Assembly (NCBI RefSeq): GCF_001942255.1 | Contig: NZ_MKKC01000066.1 | Span: forward strand, 20,414-84,413 | Reading direction: 5' to 3' | Source: Nocardiopsis sp. CNR-923 | GTDB lineage: Bacteria > Actinomycetota > Actinomycetes > Streptosporangiales > Streptosporangiaceae | DNA: 64,000 bases | In this document: piece by piece, positions 10,820 through 20,536 of the stretch | How positions within the stretch are numbered: position 1 is the stretch's first letter | How the letters are laid out: each line of letters starts with the position of its first letter | The notes under the pieces: generated by a model | Told to the model about the DNA's origin: nothing | Databases searched by the model: none | What the model saw: the letters and a program-made list of their open reading frames with translations, nothing else | Translations under genes and position numbers: made by a program

Positions 10820-12187
10820 GTGCGGGTACACGACTCACTGATCGACCTGGTGGGGGACACCCCGCTGGTGCGTCTTCGGAAGGTCACCGAGGGGCTCGCG
10901 CCGACCATCCTCGCCAAGGTCGAGTACTTCAACCCCGGCGGTTCGGTGAAGGACCGCATCGCGCTGCGCATGGTCGAGGCGGCGGAGAAGAGCGGCGCGC
11001 TCAGGCCGGGCGGCACCATCGTCGAGCCGACCTCCGGCAACACCGGGATCGGGCTGGCCATGGTCGCGCAGGAGAAGGGCTACCGCTGCGTCTTCGTCTG
11101 CCCGGACAAGGTGGGTCCGGACAAGCTGGCGGTGCTGCGTGCCTACGGCGCCGAGGTCGTGGTCTGCCCGACGACGGTCGCCCCCGACCACCCCGACTCC
11201 TACTACTCGGTCTCCGACCGGTTGGCCGAGGAGATCACCGGTGCGTGGAAGCCCAACCAGTACGAGAACCAGAACAACCCGGAGTCGCACTACCACTCCA
11301 CCGGTCCCGAGATCTGGGAGCAGACCGAGGGGCGCGTGACGCACTTCGTCGCGGGCATCGGCACCGGCGGGACGATCACCGGCACCGGCCGCTACCTCAA
11401 GGAGGTCTCGCGGGGGCGGGTCGAGGTGATCGGCGCCGACCCCGAGGGATCGGTGTACTCGGGCGGGTCGGGCCGCCCCTACCTGGTCGAGGGCGTGGGC
11501 GAGGACATCTGGCCCGGCACCTACGACACGGGGATCTGCGACGACATCGTGGCCGTCAGCGACAAGGACTCCTTCCTCATGACGCGCCGACTGGCGCGCG
11601 AGGAGGCGCTGCTGGTCGGCGGCTCCTGCGGACTGGCGGTCGAGGCGGCGCTGCGGGTGGCGCGGGACGCGGGGCCCGAGGACGTCATCGTGGTGCTGCT
11701 GCCCGACGGCGGTCGCGGCTACCTCGGCAAGATCTTCAACGACGAGTGGATGGCCGACTACGGCTTCCTGTCGGCGGAGACCGAGGAGGCCACCGCGGGG
11801 CAGGTGCTCGGCGGCAAGGACGCCGCGATGCCGGACTTCGTGCACACCCACCCGCACGAGACCCTCGGCACGGCCGTGGCGATCATGCGCGAGTACGGGG
11901 TCTCCCAGCTGCCGGTCATGAAGGAGGAGCCGCCGGTCATGGCGGCCGAGGTGGTCGGCTCCATCGCCGAACGCGACGTCCTGGACGCCCTCTTCGACGG
12001 CCGCGCCCAGCTGGACGACAGCGTGGAGACGCACATGGGCAGGCCGCTGGCCACGGTCGGCACGGGTACGCCGGTCAGCGACTGCGTGCGCCTGCTGCGG
12101 GGCTCGGGTGCGCTGGTCGTGCTGCGCGACGGCCGCCCCGTGGGGATCCTCACCCGGCAGGACCTGCTGGCCCACCTGTCCGGCTGA
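10820..12187 (+). CDS. cbs: Cystathionine beta-synthase
   Basis: PLP enzyme joining serine and homocysteine into cystathionine, the first step of reverse transsulfuration. Residues 1-about 320 are the fold-type II catalytic core with the PLP lysine at about residue 44 (NPGGSVKDR), the asparagine loop TSGNTGIG and the phosphate loop GTGGTITGTG. Two CBS regulatory motifs follow (about 330-455). The GTG at 10820 is chosen because it has GAGGGAG at good spacing and matches the family start; an ATG 21 bases upstream is an alternative. metB follows about 1 kb downstream. Confidence 0.95.
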   Translation: MRVHDSLIDLVGDTPLVRLRKVTEGLAPTILAKVEYFNPGGSVKDRIALRMVEAAEKSGALRPGGTIVEPTSGNTGIGLAMVAQEKGYRCVFVCPDKVGPDKLAVLRAYGAEVVVCPTTVAPDHPDSYYSVSDRLAEEITGAWKPNQYENQNNPESHYHSTGPEIWEQTEGRVTHFVAGIGTGGTITGTGRYLKEVSRGRVEVIGADPEGSVYSGGSGRPYLVEGVGEDIWPGTYDTGICDDIVAVSDKDSFLMTRRLAREEALLVGGSCGLAVEAALRVARDAGPEDVIVVLLPDGGRGYLGKIFNDEWMADYGFLSAETEEATAGQVLGGKDAAMPDFVHTHPHETLGTAVAIMREYGVSQLPVMKEEPPVMAAEVVGSIAERDVLDALFDGRAQLDDSVETHMGRPLATVGTGTPVSDCVRLLRGSGALVVLRDGRPVGILTRQDLLAHLSG

Positions 12188-12370
12188 GCCCACCGCCGTG
12201 CGGGGGCCTCGTCGAGGGCGCGGCCCCCGACGGACGTCTCCGGCTCGGCGCCCGCCTCGGGGCCGGACCGCCTTCCGCGCGGTTCGGGGCCCCGGCGTGT
12301 GCATACCATGTGGATCGGCGCATACTCGGACACTGCTACCCTTCGCGGCAACATTACTGGCAGGTAACAC

Positions 12371-13110
12371 ATGGGAGCTCGCGTGTCGCGGCTGTTGTCC
12401 TGGATCATCCGCTCCGTCTGGTCGTACGCGAGGAGCAACGCCGAAATCCGCGCGGACTCCAAGGCGGCCCGGAGGTTCGCCCGCTTCGGCGCGGGTTCCG
12501 CGATCGCCTTCCCGACCGCGACCCTGTACGGGGAGCCGTGGATCGAGATCGGCGTGCACACCGTGCTGGGCGGCGACATGACCCTCGCGGCGGGCATGGG
12601 CCCCGACTACGACCTGGGTCCCTGCACCGTCGTGCGGATCGGCTCGGGCTGCGCGATCGGCCGCGGGTCGCACATCGTCGCGCACCGGTCCGTGGACATC
12701 GGGGACCACGTCTACACCGGCCCCTACGTCTACATCACCGACCAGAACCACTCCTACGCCAACACCGAGATCCCCGTCGGCCTCCAGTGGCCCGTCGACG
12801 ACCCCGTGAGCATCGCGACGGCAGCTGGATCGGCGCGAACGCGGTGATCCTGCCCGGGGCGCACCTGGGCCGCAACTGCGTGGTCGCGGCGGGCACGGTG
12901 GTCCGGCCCGGCCACTACCCCGACCACTGCGTCGTCGCCGGCGTCCCCGGGAGGATCGTGCGCACCCACGACTCCGAGCTGGGTTGGGACCCGCGGATGC
13001 GCGAGAGCGGCACCCCCACCCGTGTGCCCACCCCTGCTGCGGGGCTGCCGCCCGAGGCGCCGACCGAGCCGCCGGAACCGGGTTCGGCCACGCGGTTCCC
13101 GCCCGCCTAG
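12371..13110 (+). CDS. Left-handed beta-helix (hexapeptide) acyltransferase (frame break)
   Basis: Acyltransferase of the trimeric hexapeptide-repeat (LbH) superfamily, which moves acetyl or other acyl groups onto sugars or small molecules. The repeats run from about residue 55 (YGEPWIEIGVHTVLGGDMTL, IGSGCAIGRGSHIVAHRSVDIGDHVYTG), with the loop DQNHSY typical of WcaF/maa-like enzymes. The frame breaks near 12815 where a G appears missing in ATCGCGACGG; the protein continues (GSWIGANAVILPGAHLG, VVAAGTVV, GVPGRIVR) and ends at 13110 with a Pro-rich tail. Joined length is about 246 residues. It sits between cbs and metB; a link to sulfur amino acids (serine or homoserine acylation) is only positional. 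Confidence 0.85.
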
Positions 13111-13160
13111 GGCCTGTGGAAGCCGGGTCTTCAGCGGCGATTGGCGGCTATTGTGGCCCC

Positions 13161-14306
13161 ATGACGTTCGACGGGTTTGAGACGCTGGCCATCCACGCGG
13201 GGCAGGAACCGGACGCCGGGACCGGGGCCGTGGTGGTACCGATCTACCAGACCAGCACCTACGCCCAGGACGGCGTGGGCGGTCTGCGCCAGGGCTATGA
13301 GTACTCGCGCACGGGCAACCCGACGCGCGCCGCCCTTGAGGAGTGCCTGGCCGCGCTGGAGTCCGGAGTGCGGGGGCTGGCCTTCGCCTCGGGCATGGCC
13401 GCCGAGGACACGCTGCTGCGCACGGTCCTGTCGCCCGGCGACCACGTCATCATCCCCGGCGACGCCTACGGCGGCACCTTCCGGCTGATCTCCAAGGTCG
13501 TCGAGCGCTGGGGCGTCACCTGGGACGCGGTCGACCAGACCGACCCCGAGGCCGTGCGCGCGGCGCTGCGCCCCACCACCAGGGTCGTGTGGACGGAGAC
13601 GCCCACCAACCCCCTGCTCAACATCACCGACATCGAGACGGTCGCGCGGATCGCACACGACGCGGGCGCGCTGTACGTCGTCGACAACACGTTCGCCTCG
13701 CCCTACCTCCAGCAGCCGCTCACGCTGGGCGCGGACGTGGTGGTGCACTCCACGACCAAGTACCTCGGCGGGCACTCCGACGTGGTCGGCGGCGCCTTGG
13801 TGGTCGCCGACGCCGAACTGGGCGAGCGGCTGGCCTTCCACCAGAACACCATGGGCGCCGTTCCGGGGCCGTTCGACTCCTGGCTGACCCTGCGCGGGAT
13901 CAAGACGCTGGGCGTGCGCATGGACCGGCACAGCGCCAACGCCGAGCGGGTCGTTGCCGAACTGGAGCGCCACCCGGCGGTGCGCACGGTGTACTACCCC
14001 GGGTTGGACGGTCACCCGGGGCACGAGATCGCGGAGCGGCAGATGCGCTCCTTCGGCGGAATGGTGTCCTTCACCCTGCGCGACGGGGAGAAGGCGGCGC
14101 TGCGGCTGTGCGAGCGCACCGAGGTCTTCACTCTGGGGGAGTCACTGGGAGGCGTCGAGTCCCTGGTCGAGCACCCCGGTCGGATGACGCACGCGTCGAC
14201 CGCGGGTTCCGCCCTGGAGGTTCCGCCCGACCTGGTGCGGGTCTCCGTCGGCATCGAGTCCGCGGACGACCTGGTGGCGGATCTGCTGCGGGCGCTGGAG
14301 GACTGA
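13161..14306 (+). CDS. metB: Cystathionine gamma-synthase / gamma-lyase family enzyme
   Basis: 381-aa PLP enzyme of the Cys/Met metabolism family. Key blocks are YEYSRTGNPTR, the glycine-rich ASGMAAEDTLL loop, VVDNTFASPYLQQP and the PLP lysine at about residue 200 (HSTTKYLGGHSD). It makes cystathionine from activated homoserine and cysteine, or in the gamma-lyase direction releases cysteine. Next to cbs, a reverse-transsulfuration gamma-lyase role is possible, and sequence alone does not separate the two. Its stop is only seven bases from the stop of the convergent small gene. Confidence 0.93.
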   Translation: MTFDGFETLAIHAGQEPDAGTGAVVVPIYQTSTYAQDGVGGLRQGYEYSRTGNPTRAALEECLAALESGVRGLAFASGMAAEDTLLRTVLSPGDHVIIPGDAYGGTFRLISKVVERWGVTWDAVDQTDPEAVRAALRPTTRVVWTETPTNPLLNITDIETVARIAHDAGALYVVDNTFASPYLQQPLTLGADVVVHSTTKYLGGHSDVVGGALVVADAELGERLAFHQNTMGAVPGPFDSWLTLRGIKTLGVRMDRHSANAERVVAELERHPAVRTVYYPGLDGHPGHEIAERQMRSFGGMVSFTLRDGEKAALRLCERTEVFTLGESLGGVESLVEHPGRMTHASTAGSALEVPPDLVRVSVGIESADDLVADLLRALED

Positions 14307-14313
14307 CCGGGCC

Positions 14314-14550
14314 TCAGACCGCGCTGGGGGTGCGGTCCCGCGGGTCGGGGGACCGGGCGTCGTTGGGAAAGCGCAGGCCGACGACGAGGCTTCCGGTGCG
14401 GGACAGGGCGCTCCGGTCTTCGTCGTCGCGCAGGGATCGGTAGCTCCCACGGCGGTCCTGACGGCGGATGCCGATGGAGACGGCGAGGAGGAACCCCGCG
14501 GCCAGGCCCAGGAGTACGACGCCGACGAGCGTGATGACGAGGGGGATCAT
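14314..14550 (-). CDS. Small single-pass membrane protein, unknown function
   Basis: 78 residues: one N-terminal transmembrane helix (LVITLVGVVLLGLAAGFLLAV), then a charged cytoplasmic segment (RRQDRRGSYRSLRDDEDR). It has good coding character and ends against metB. Its 5' leader contains a hairpin (CCCTCTCCC-ttcg-GGGAGGGG type, about 14588-14612). No family recognised. Confidence 0.65.
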   Translation of the reverse strand: MIPLVITLVGVVLLGLAAGFLLAVSIGIRRQDRRGSYRSLRDDEDRSALSRTGSLVVGLRFPNDARSPDPRDRTPSAV

Positions 14551-14784
14551 GGGGTTCTCCTCACGGATGTCGGTTCAGTTCCGCTGACTCCCCTCTCCCT
14601 TCGTGGGAGGGGGTCTCACGGGTGCTCACGAGGTCTCTTCCGTGTGCTCGGTGGTCGGCGGCGGGCGACGACCACGGATGATCTCCGTCGGCTCCGGGAC
14701 CGGGGGCCGTGTACTTAGGGTCGCCTTCCTCTAGGATGGGTAGCGGCGGACCAGATGGACATGTTCTGTTGGTGTCGTGCTCAT

Positions 14785-14798
14785 CTTGTTGGTACAAG
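14785..14798. promoter_or_regulatory. GntR-type operator-like palindrome
   Basis: CTTGT-TGGT-ACAAG is a perfect 5+5 inverted repeat with the GT...AC core expected for GntR-family operators. It lies 39 bases before the start of the first GntR gene, so autoregulation is likely. An overlapping repeat GTTGG-tacaag-CCAAC extends over 14789-14804. Confidence 0.55.
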
Positions 14799-14836
14799 CC
14801 AACCTGTTGGACTACTACCCCTTCGGGAACGGACTC

Positions 14837-15563
14837 ATGCGGGCAGAGAGTAGATATCGACAGACGCCCGGGTCTTGCGCCGCGAGATCCAGGACCGCAC
14901 CCTTCCTCCCGGAGGACAGCTCCCCTCCGAGAAGCAGCTGGAGGAACGCTTCGAGCCTCCCGCAACACCGTCCGGCTCGCCCTGGGCATGCTCCGCAACC
15001 AGGGACTCATCCTCAGCAGACCCGGCCGAGGGCACTTCGTCCAGAACGTCGTCCCCGAGACCTTCTACGCCACCCGCCCCACCCAAGGCACCGGTCTCAA
15101 CGAGTCCGCCCTGTCCGGACAGACCCTGGAGGAACTCCAGCTCCTCAGCGCCACACCCGACATCGCGAGCCGGCTCCGCGTCCCCGAGGGCGACATGACC
15201 GTCGTCCGCCGCATGTACCGCTTCTCCGGGGACGTGTCCGGCTCCATCAGCTCGGCCTACTACCCCATGGAGCTCGTCCAGGGCACCGCGCTCATGATGC
15301 CCGAGGACGTGGACAGCGCCCTGGAGGTCATGCTGGGGCACGGTCACCGCCAGGTCGGCTGGGTCGACGAGGTGGAGACCCGCATGCCAACACCCCACGA
15401 GGCGTCGCAGCTCGAACTCCCGCCGGGCGTACCCGTGCTGAACGTGCACCGCACCGACTACTCCGAGGAGTGTCCGATCCGCGTGGTGCACACCGTCTAC
15501 GCCGGGCACAGCATCCGGTACCAGTTCGAACACGGCAACCTCAAGGCCTACCACCGGGACTGA
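14837..15563 (+). CDS. GntR-family regulator with UTRA domain (two frame breaks)
   Basis: Joined product of about 242 residues: winged-helix GntR DNA-binding region (RREIQDRTLPPGGQLPSEKQ, then SRNTVRLALGMLRNQG) followed by a UTRA ligand-binding domain from about residue 90 (MTVVRRMYRFSGD, PVLNVHRTDYSEE). Two bases seem missing, near 14858 and near 14957 within the recognition helix; restoring one base at each gives a standard protein from the ATG at 14837. UTRA domains bind small effectors such as sugar phosphates or amines, but the ligand cannot be told here. The paralogue follows eight bases later. Confidence 0.82.
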
Positions 15564-15571
15564 GCACACAG

Positions 15572-16383
15572 ATGAGCACGTCGAAGAAGACCGTGGTCGC
15601 CGACCATCTGCGCGAGGCGCTCGCCAAGGGCGACTACAAGCCCGGCGACGCCTGCCCGGGGAGGAGGAACTCGCGGAGCGGTTCGACGTCTCCCGCGCCA
15701 CGGCGCGCATGGGGATGCGCATCCTCCAGGAGGAGGGCCGCGTCGCCATCCGCGCGGGTCGTGGAGCCTACGCCGCGGACCACCGGCCGATCATCCACCT
15801 GGCCACACCTGTCTCCGGCGGCTCGGACTCCGAGCGCTTCCAGGAGGGCTACCAGCCGCACCTGCGCGAGGCGGGCTACGACAACATCCACGAGAAGATC
15901 AAAGTCAGCCTGGACACCATGAGCCCGCGCGTGGTCAAGCGCCTGCGCCCGGAGACCGACCTCGCGGTACCGCAGGGCGGCCTCGTCGTCATCCGCTCCT
16001 GCGACCGTTTCGTCGAGGGCGGGCTCTGGCAGTCCCAGATCACCTACTTCCCGTTCACCATCGCCAACAACACACCGCTGATGTCGCCCGAACGCCTCCA
16101 ACAGGGGGTCAGCGCCACCCTGAGCGGCCTGGGTCACCACGAGACCTGGAACTGGGACGTCGTCGGCGCGCGCATGCCCTCGCCCTACGAGGCCCAGGCC
16201 TTCGGGCTCGGCCCCGGCATCCCGCTGCTCGTCCAGGAGCGCGTGGCCTACGCCGGGGAGGTCGCGCTGCGGTTCACCGAGACGATCATGCCCGCCAACC
16301 GCCACCAGCTCCTCTACTCCGGCGGCGACGCCCCCGAGGCGCTGCTGGTCCTGGCCTCCGACGTCAACGTCTTCGAACACTGA
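15572..16383 (+). CDS. Second GntR-family regulator with UTRA-like domain (frame break)
   Basis: About 270 residues when joined. The GntR winged helix (VVADHLREALAKGDYKPGDA, then ELAERFDVSRATARMGMRIL) is interrupted near 15652, where one C is missing in GCCTGCCCGG. A C-terminal UTRA-like region follows (LVVIRSCDRFVEGG, MPSPYEAQAFGLGPG). It starts eight bases after the first GntR gene, so the two are probably cotranscribed. Tandem paralogous GntR genes with no transporter or enzyme beside them are unusual; the targets are unknown. Confidence 0.82.
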
Positions 16384-16401
16384 CCACCGTCTCCCGGGCG
16401 G

Positions 16402-17444
16402 TCAGGTCCGCCGCCCCAGATACCGGTCGAGAACGAGCGGACCCAGTGCCGCGGCGTCGGAGCGCACGACCCGCGCCGCCCGCCGCCGTTCCACCTCGGC
16501 GGCGAAGGCGTGCAGCCGGGGGTCGTCGGCGAGCAGGAAGAACACCGCCTCCGCTCCCTCGCGCAGCAGCCCGTCCAGCTCTCCGAGGGTGACCTCGGCG
16601 GTACGCGGATCGGGCGGCCACGCGAACCTGGCGCGGCCGTCGTCGTCCACGTGCGCCGTGGGCTCGCCGTCGGTGACCACCAGCACCAGGGGCCGGAGGC
16701 CGCGGTGGCGCCGCGCGTTCCGCCTGGCCAGCCGGAGCGCGTGGTGCAGGTTGGTGCCGGGGGCGCGCCGCCGCTCCCGCGCCGTCAGCGCGCCGGGCGT
16801 CAGCTCGTAGGCGGTGTCACCGAAGCGACCAGTTGGATCCGGTCCTCCGGGTGATGGCCGCTGACCAGGGTGTGCAGGGCCAGCGCGGTCCGCGTGGCAG
16901 CCGTGTGCAGGGCACGCTCGACCATCGAGTGCGACAGGTCGACCAACAGCGACACCGCCCGTGCGCCGACCGGTTCGGTCTCGGCGACGCGGAGGTCGTC
17001 CGCGCGCAGCCGGATCGCCCGCTCCCCGGGAACGGCGCGGCGCAGCGCCGCCGCCCGCACGCTGGCCACGGGGTCGAGGGGACGGTCGTCGTCGGCCTCG
17101 CGGGGAAGGGCCGCTCCCGTGGGCTCGGTACCCGACGCGGCGCCGCCCGCGTGCCGCCCCGCTGCGCTCCGTGCGGCGCGCTCGATGTCGCGCAGCGCGA
17201 TCCGGCCGAGCCGCCGTAGTTCGCGCGGGGTGAGTCCGTGGCCGGTCCCCTCCCCGGGAGGGAGGAGGCCGTCGGCGCGTGTCCCGTCCAGCGATCGCTC
17301 CTCGGCGGAGCCCTCGCCCGCGCCGCCGTCCCCCGCCTGCTCCCGTTCGGGGGCGTTCGCCTCGACCCACTTCTCCGCGGGCGGCGGGTCGGGGTCGGCC
17401 AGCGGGTCCGGGCCGCCCGTGTACGCCCGGTAGCGGAACCCCAT
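16402..17444 (-). CDS. VWA-domain protein partnered with MoxR-like ATPase (frame break)
   Basis: About 348 residues. The N-terminal half is acidic and Pro-rich; the C-terminal half is a von Willebrand A domain with a MIDAS start (LLVDLSHSM), threonine loop (PGTNLHHAL) and aspartate strand (LVLVVTDGEP). The frame breaks near 16825: one base is missing between QLVA and FGDTAYELTP. VWA proteins of this type, encoded just after a magnesium-chelatase-like ATPase, act as the metal-binding partner of the ATPase in remodelling or cofactor insertion. GGAGGAGA precedes the ATG at 17444. Confidence 0.85.
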
Positions 17445-17481
17445 GCCCGTCTCCTCCCGTGTGCGCCCGCGTCGTCGCGGG

Positions 17482-18908
17482 TCAGAACCGGTAGACCCCG
17501 CCGTCGGTGACGCGTCCTTGGACAGGCGCCGTTCCAGGTACAGCCCTTCGAGCGCGAACTCGACCACCGCGGCGGCCAAACCCTGGGTGGGGGGACCGTC
17601 CTCCGCCTCGGGCGCGGCGCTCTCGATGAGGGCGGATAGGCCCGGCACGGCGCCCACCCGGCGCAGGAGTTCGGCGGCGCCGACGAGGTCGCCGGTCTCG
17701 ACGGTGCCGCCCCCGGCGAACCGGTCGGCGATGGGGGACAGGTCGGCCTCGCCGAGCCGGGAGCGGAAGGTCTCGGCGACCGCCCGCCGCAGGAGCACGT
17801 GCAGGATCTCCACCTCGCGTCCCTCGGCCTCCAGCTCGAACTCGACCTTGCCCAACAGCGGCTCGACGACGGCGGGTAGGTCGCTGACCCGGGCCACGGG
17901 GACGTCCTCGCCGGTCAGGGCCGCGCGGCGCAGGGCGGAGGCGGCGACGGTCTCGGCGGCGGCCACGGAGAAGCGCACCGACACCCCGGAGCGACCGTCG
18001 ACCTTCTTGGACGCGCGGACCAGCCGCGTGAACCGCGCGAGGGCCTCCAGCAGGTGCGCGGGCACGGTGGTGCCCTCGGGGAGCGCCGCCTCCTGCCGCA
18101 CCAGCGCGAGTTCGTCGTCGAGTCGCAGCGGGTAGTGGGTGCGCACCTGGGCGCCGAACCGGTCCTTGAGCGGTGTGACGATCCGCCCGCGGCTGGTGTA
18201 GTCCTCCGGGTTGGCGCTGGCGACCAGCAACAGGTCCAGCGGCAGCCGCAGGGTGTACCCGCGGATCTGGAGGTCGCGCTCCTCCAGGACGTTGAAGAGC
18301 GCCACCTGGGCGCGGGCGGGCAGGTCCGGCAGTTCGTTGACGCAGAAGACGCCCCGGTTGGCGCGCGGTACGAGGCCGTAGTGGATGGTCTCGGGGTCGC
18401 TGAGCGAGCGCCCCCGCGCCAGCCGTGCCGGGTCCACGTCGCCGATGAGCTCGCCGACACCGGTGTCGGGGGTGGCGAGCTTCTCCCCGTAGCGGTCGTC
18501 GCGGTGCCGCCAGACGACCGGCAGGGCGTCGCCGTCGCGCTCGGCCCGCGCGCGGCATCCGGGGCACACGGGGGCGAAGGGGTGGTCGTTGACGGGGCAG
18601 CCCGCGACGGCGGGCGACCACTCGTCGAGGAGCCCGGCCAGGGTGCGGATCAGCCGTGTCTTGCCCTGGCCGCGCTCGCCAAGGAGCACGATGTCGTGCC
18701 CGGCGATCAGGGCCCGTTCCACCCGTGGGAGCACCGTGGCGTCGAATCCGTGCAGGCCGGGGAAGCGGGGGCTGCCCGCGCCCATCCGGCGCAGCAGGTT
18801 GTCCCGTACCTCGGCGGCCACGGAACGGTGGACGTGTCCGGACGCGCGCAGCGCGGCGCGCGTCGTCGGGAGGTCGCTCGGGGGCGGGTAAGGCGTGGCG
18901 GGACTCAC
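17482..18908 (-). CDS. MoxR/ChlI-like AAA+ ATPase (frame break near 3' end)
   Basis: About 475 residues. Walker A is LLGERGQGKTRLIRTL and the sensor and helical segments are intact (FCVNELPDLPARAQVALFNVLEERD, LLVASANPEDYTSRGRIVTPLKDRFG). An unusual insert after Walker A carries a CPVNDHPFAPVCPGC cysteine cluster, suggesting a structural zinc, known in the actinobacterial members. The last residues need one base restored near 17512, giving a stop at 17482. The GTG at 18908 is tentative as no strong ribosome site is seen. It forms a unit with the VWA gene 37 bases downstream. The client is unknown. Confidence 0.85.
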
Positions 18909-19146
18909 GCCATGGAGTCTAGGGAGTGTCGGCGGCCCCGGTGACACGAATCCGCTCCTGACTTCCGTGCGCGGGAAGGGTTCCGGGCCCGCTGTCACCG
19001 CGCGCACCCGTGATCACCGATGCCCGCGCGGCTGGTCCGTGCGCGCTCACCCGTTCTCGGACGCCGGTGGCCGTGGACCCCCAGAGCGGGGCGGGGAGTG
19101 GAAGAATGGGGGTGAAGGTGCGGTCCGAGGTCCGGCCGGAGAGCCG

Positions 19147-20408
19147 GTGAAGGCGGGGTGGCGGCTGGTGGCGCGGTTCGGCGATGCTCTGACGACGGGG
19201 GCCGACCTCGTGAACGCGGCCGAGCGGGCCGTGCTGTGCGCTCTCGAACGATTGGGCGGGGCCGCGCCGGAGGCGTCCCCTGGTGGGGATGGCCTGTCCG
19301 GACGCGAGACCTCCCCGGCGGGCGATGACGGGCGACGGCCGGGCGGAGCCGTCGACCTCGTGTGCTTCTTCGTCAGCGGCGCCGATCCGGACGAGGTCAC
19401 GCTCGCCGGCAGACGCGTGATGGAACTGGTCCCCGGCGCGTCGCGCTCGGGTGCAGCTCCACCGGCGTGATCGGCGGCGGTCGCGGCGTGGAGGGCCAGG
19501 GGGCGGTCAGTGTGTGGTGCGCGCGGCTGCCGGGCGTCGAGCTCACCCCCTTCCAGTTGGACACCGTCCTGGAGGAGGACCACCTCGCCGTGGTCGGCAT
19601 GCGCGAACCCGGCCCGCTCGACCGGGTGGCGATCCTGTTGGCCAACCCCTACGAGTTCCCCACCCAGGCCTTCGTCCGAGAGTCCACTCCGGCCCTGGGC
19701 GGGCTGCCGCTGGTCGGCGGTATGGCCGACGGCCTGCGCGGGGAGGAGTCCGTCCGGCTGTTCTGTGACGGGGACGTGGTCGACAGCGGCGCCATCGGGG
19801 TGCTGGTCGGCGGCGAGGGCGTGCTCGGGACCGTGGTCAGCCAGGGCTGCCGCCCGATCGGCCCGAACATGACCGTCACCAAGGCTGAGGGAAACCTCCT
19901 CTTGGAACTCGCCGGGACCAACGCCTACGAGAAGCTCGAAGGCCTGTTGGACTCGCTGAGCGAGGAGGACCGCGAGTTGGCCGCCCAGGGGCTGCACGTG
20001 GGCCTGGCCATCGATGAGTACGCGGACAAGCACGAGCAGGGGGACTTCCTGATCAGGGCGCTCGCCGGCGTCGATCCCGACCTGGGCGCGCTGGCGGTCG
20101 GCGACATGGTCGAGGTGGGCCAGACCGTGCGCTTCCAGGTGCGCGACGCGGGGACGGCGGACGAGGACCTGGCACGGAGACTGGCCGACTTCGGCGCGGA
20201 GCACGAGGTCGGCGCCGGGTTGCTCTTCTCCTGCAACGGGCGGGGCAGGGCCCTGTTCTCCCAGGCCGACCACGACGTGCTCGCCGTCCGCCGCATCCTG
20301 GGCGTGGACGCGGTGGCGGGTTTCTTCGCGGCGGGGGAGATCGGTCCGGTCGGCGGCGTCAACCACGTCCACGGGTTCACCGCGTGCCTGCTCGCGTTCG
20401 CCGACTGA
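19147..20408 (+). CDS. FIST-domain sensory protein (frame break)
   Basis: About 420 residues joined. FIST N-terminal part (RFGDALTTGADLVNAAERAV, DLVCFFVSGADPDEV) and, after a break near 19443, VALGCSSTGVIGGG, LLVGGMADGL and the FIST C-terminal part (GAGLLFSCNGRGRALF, VAGFFAAGEIGPVG). FIST proteins are putative ligand-binding sensors, possibly for amino acids or derived metabolites. Here the domain stands alone without a kinase or cyclase. The GTG at 19147 has GGAGAG at good spacing. One base seems missing at the break. Confidence 0.85.
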
Positions 20409-20536
20409 GGGTTGCCTAACGAATCGGACTTTTACCGGCGTATCACCAACACCCGACACAAGCTCCTTGAGTGTGTACGCACCAGGGCGCTTACTGAGAG
20501 TGACGGAGTTGTCCTCTCTGGGTGAAGGAAGACGCC

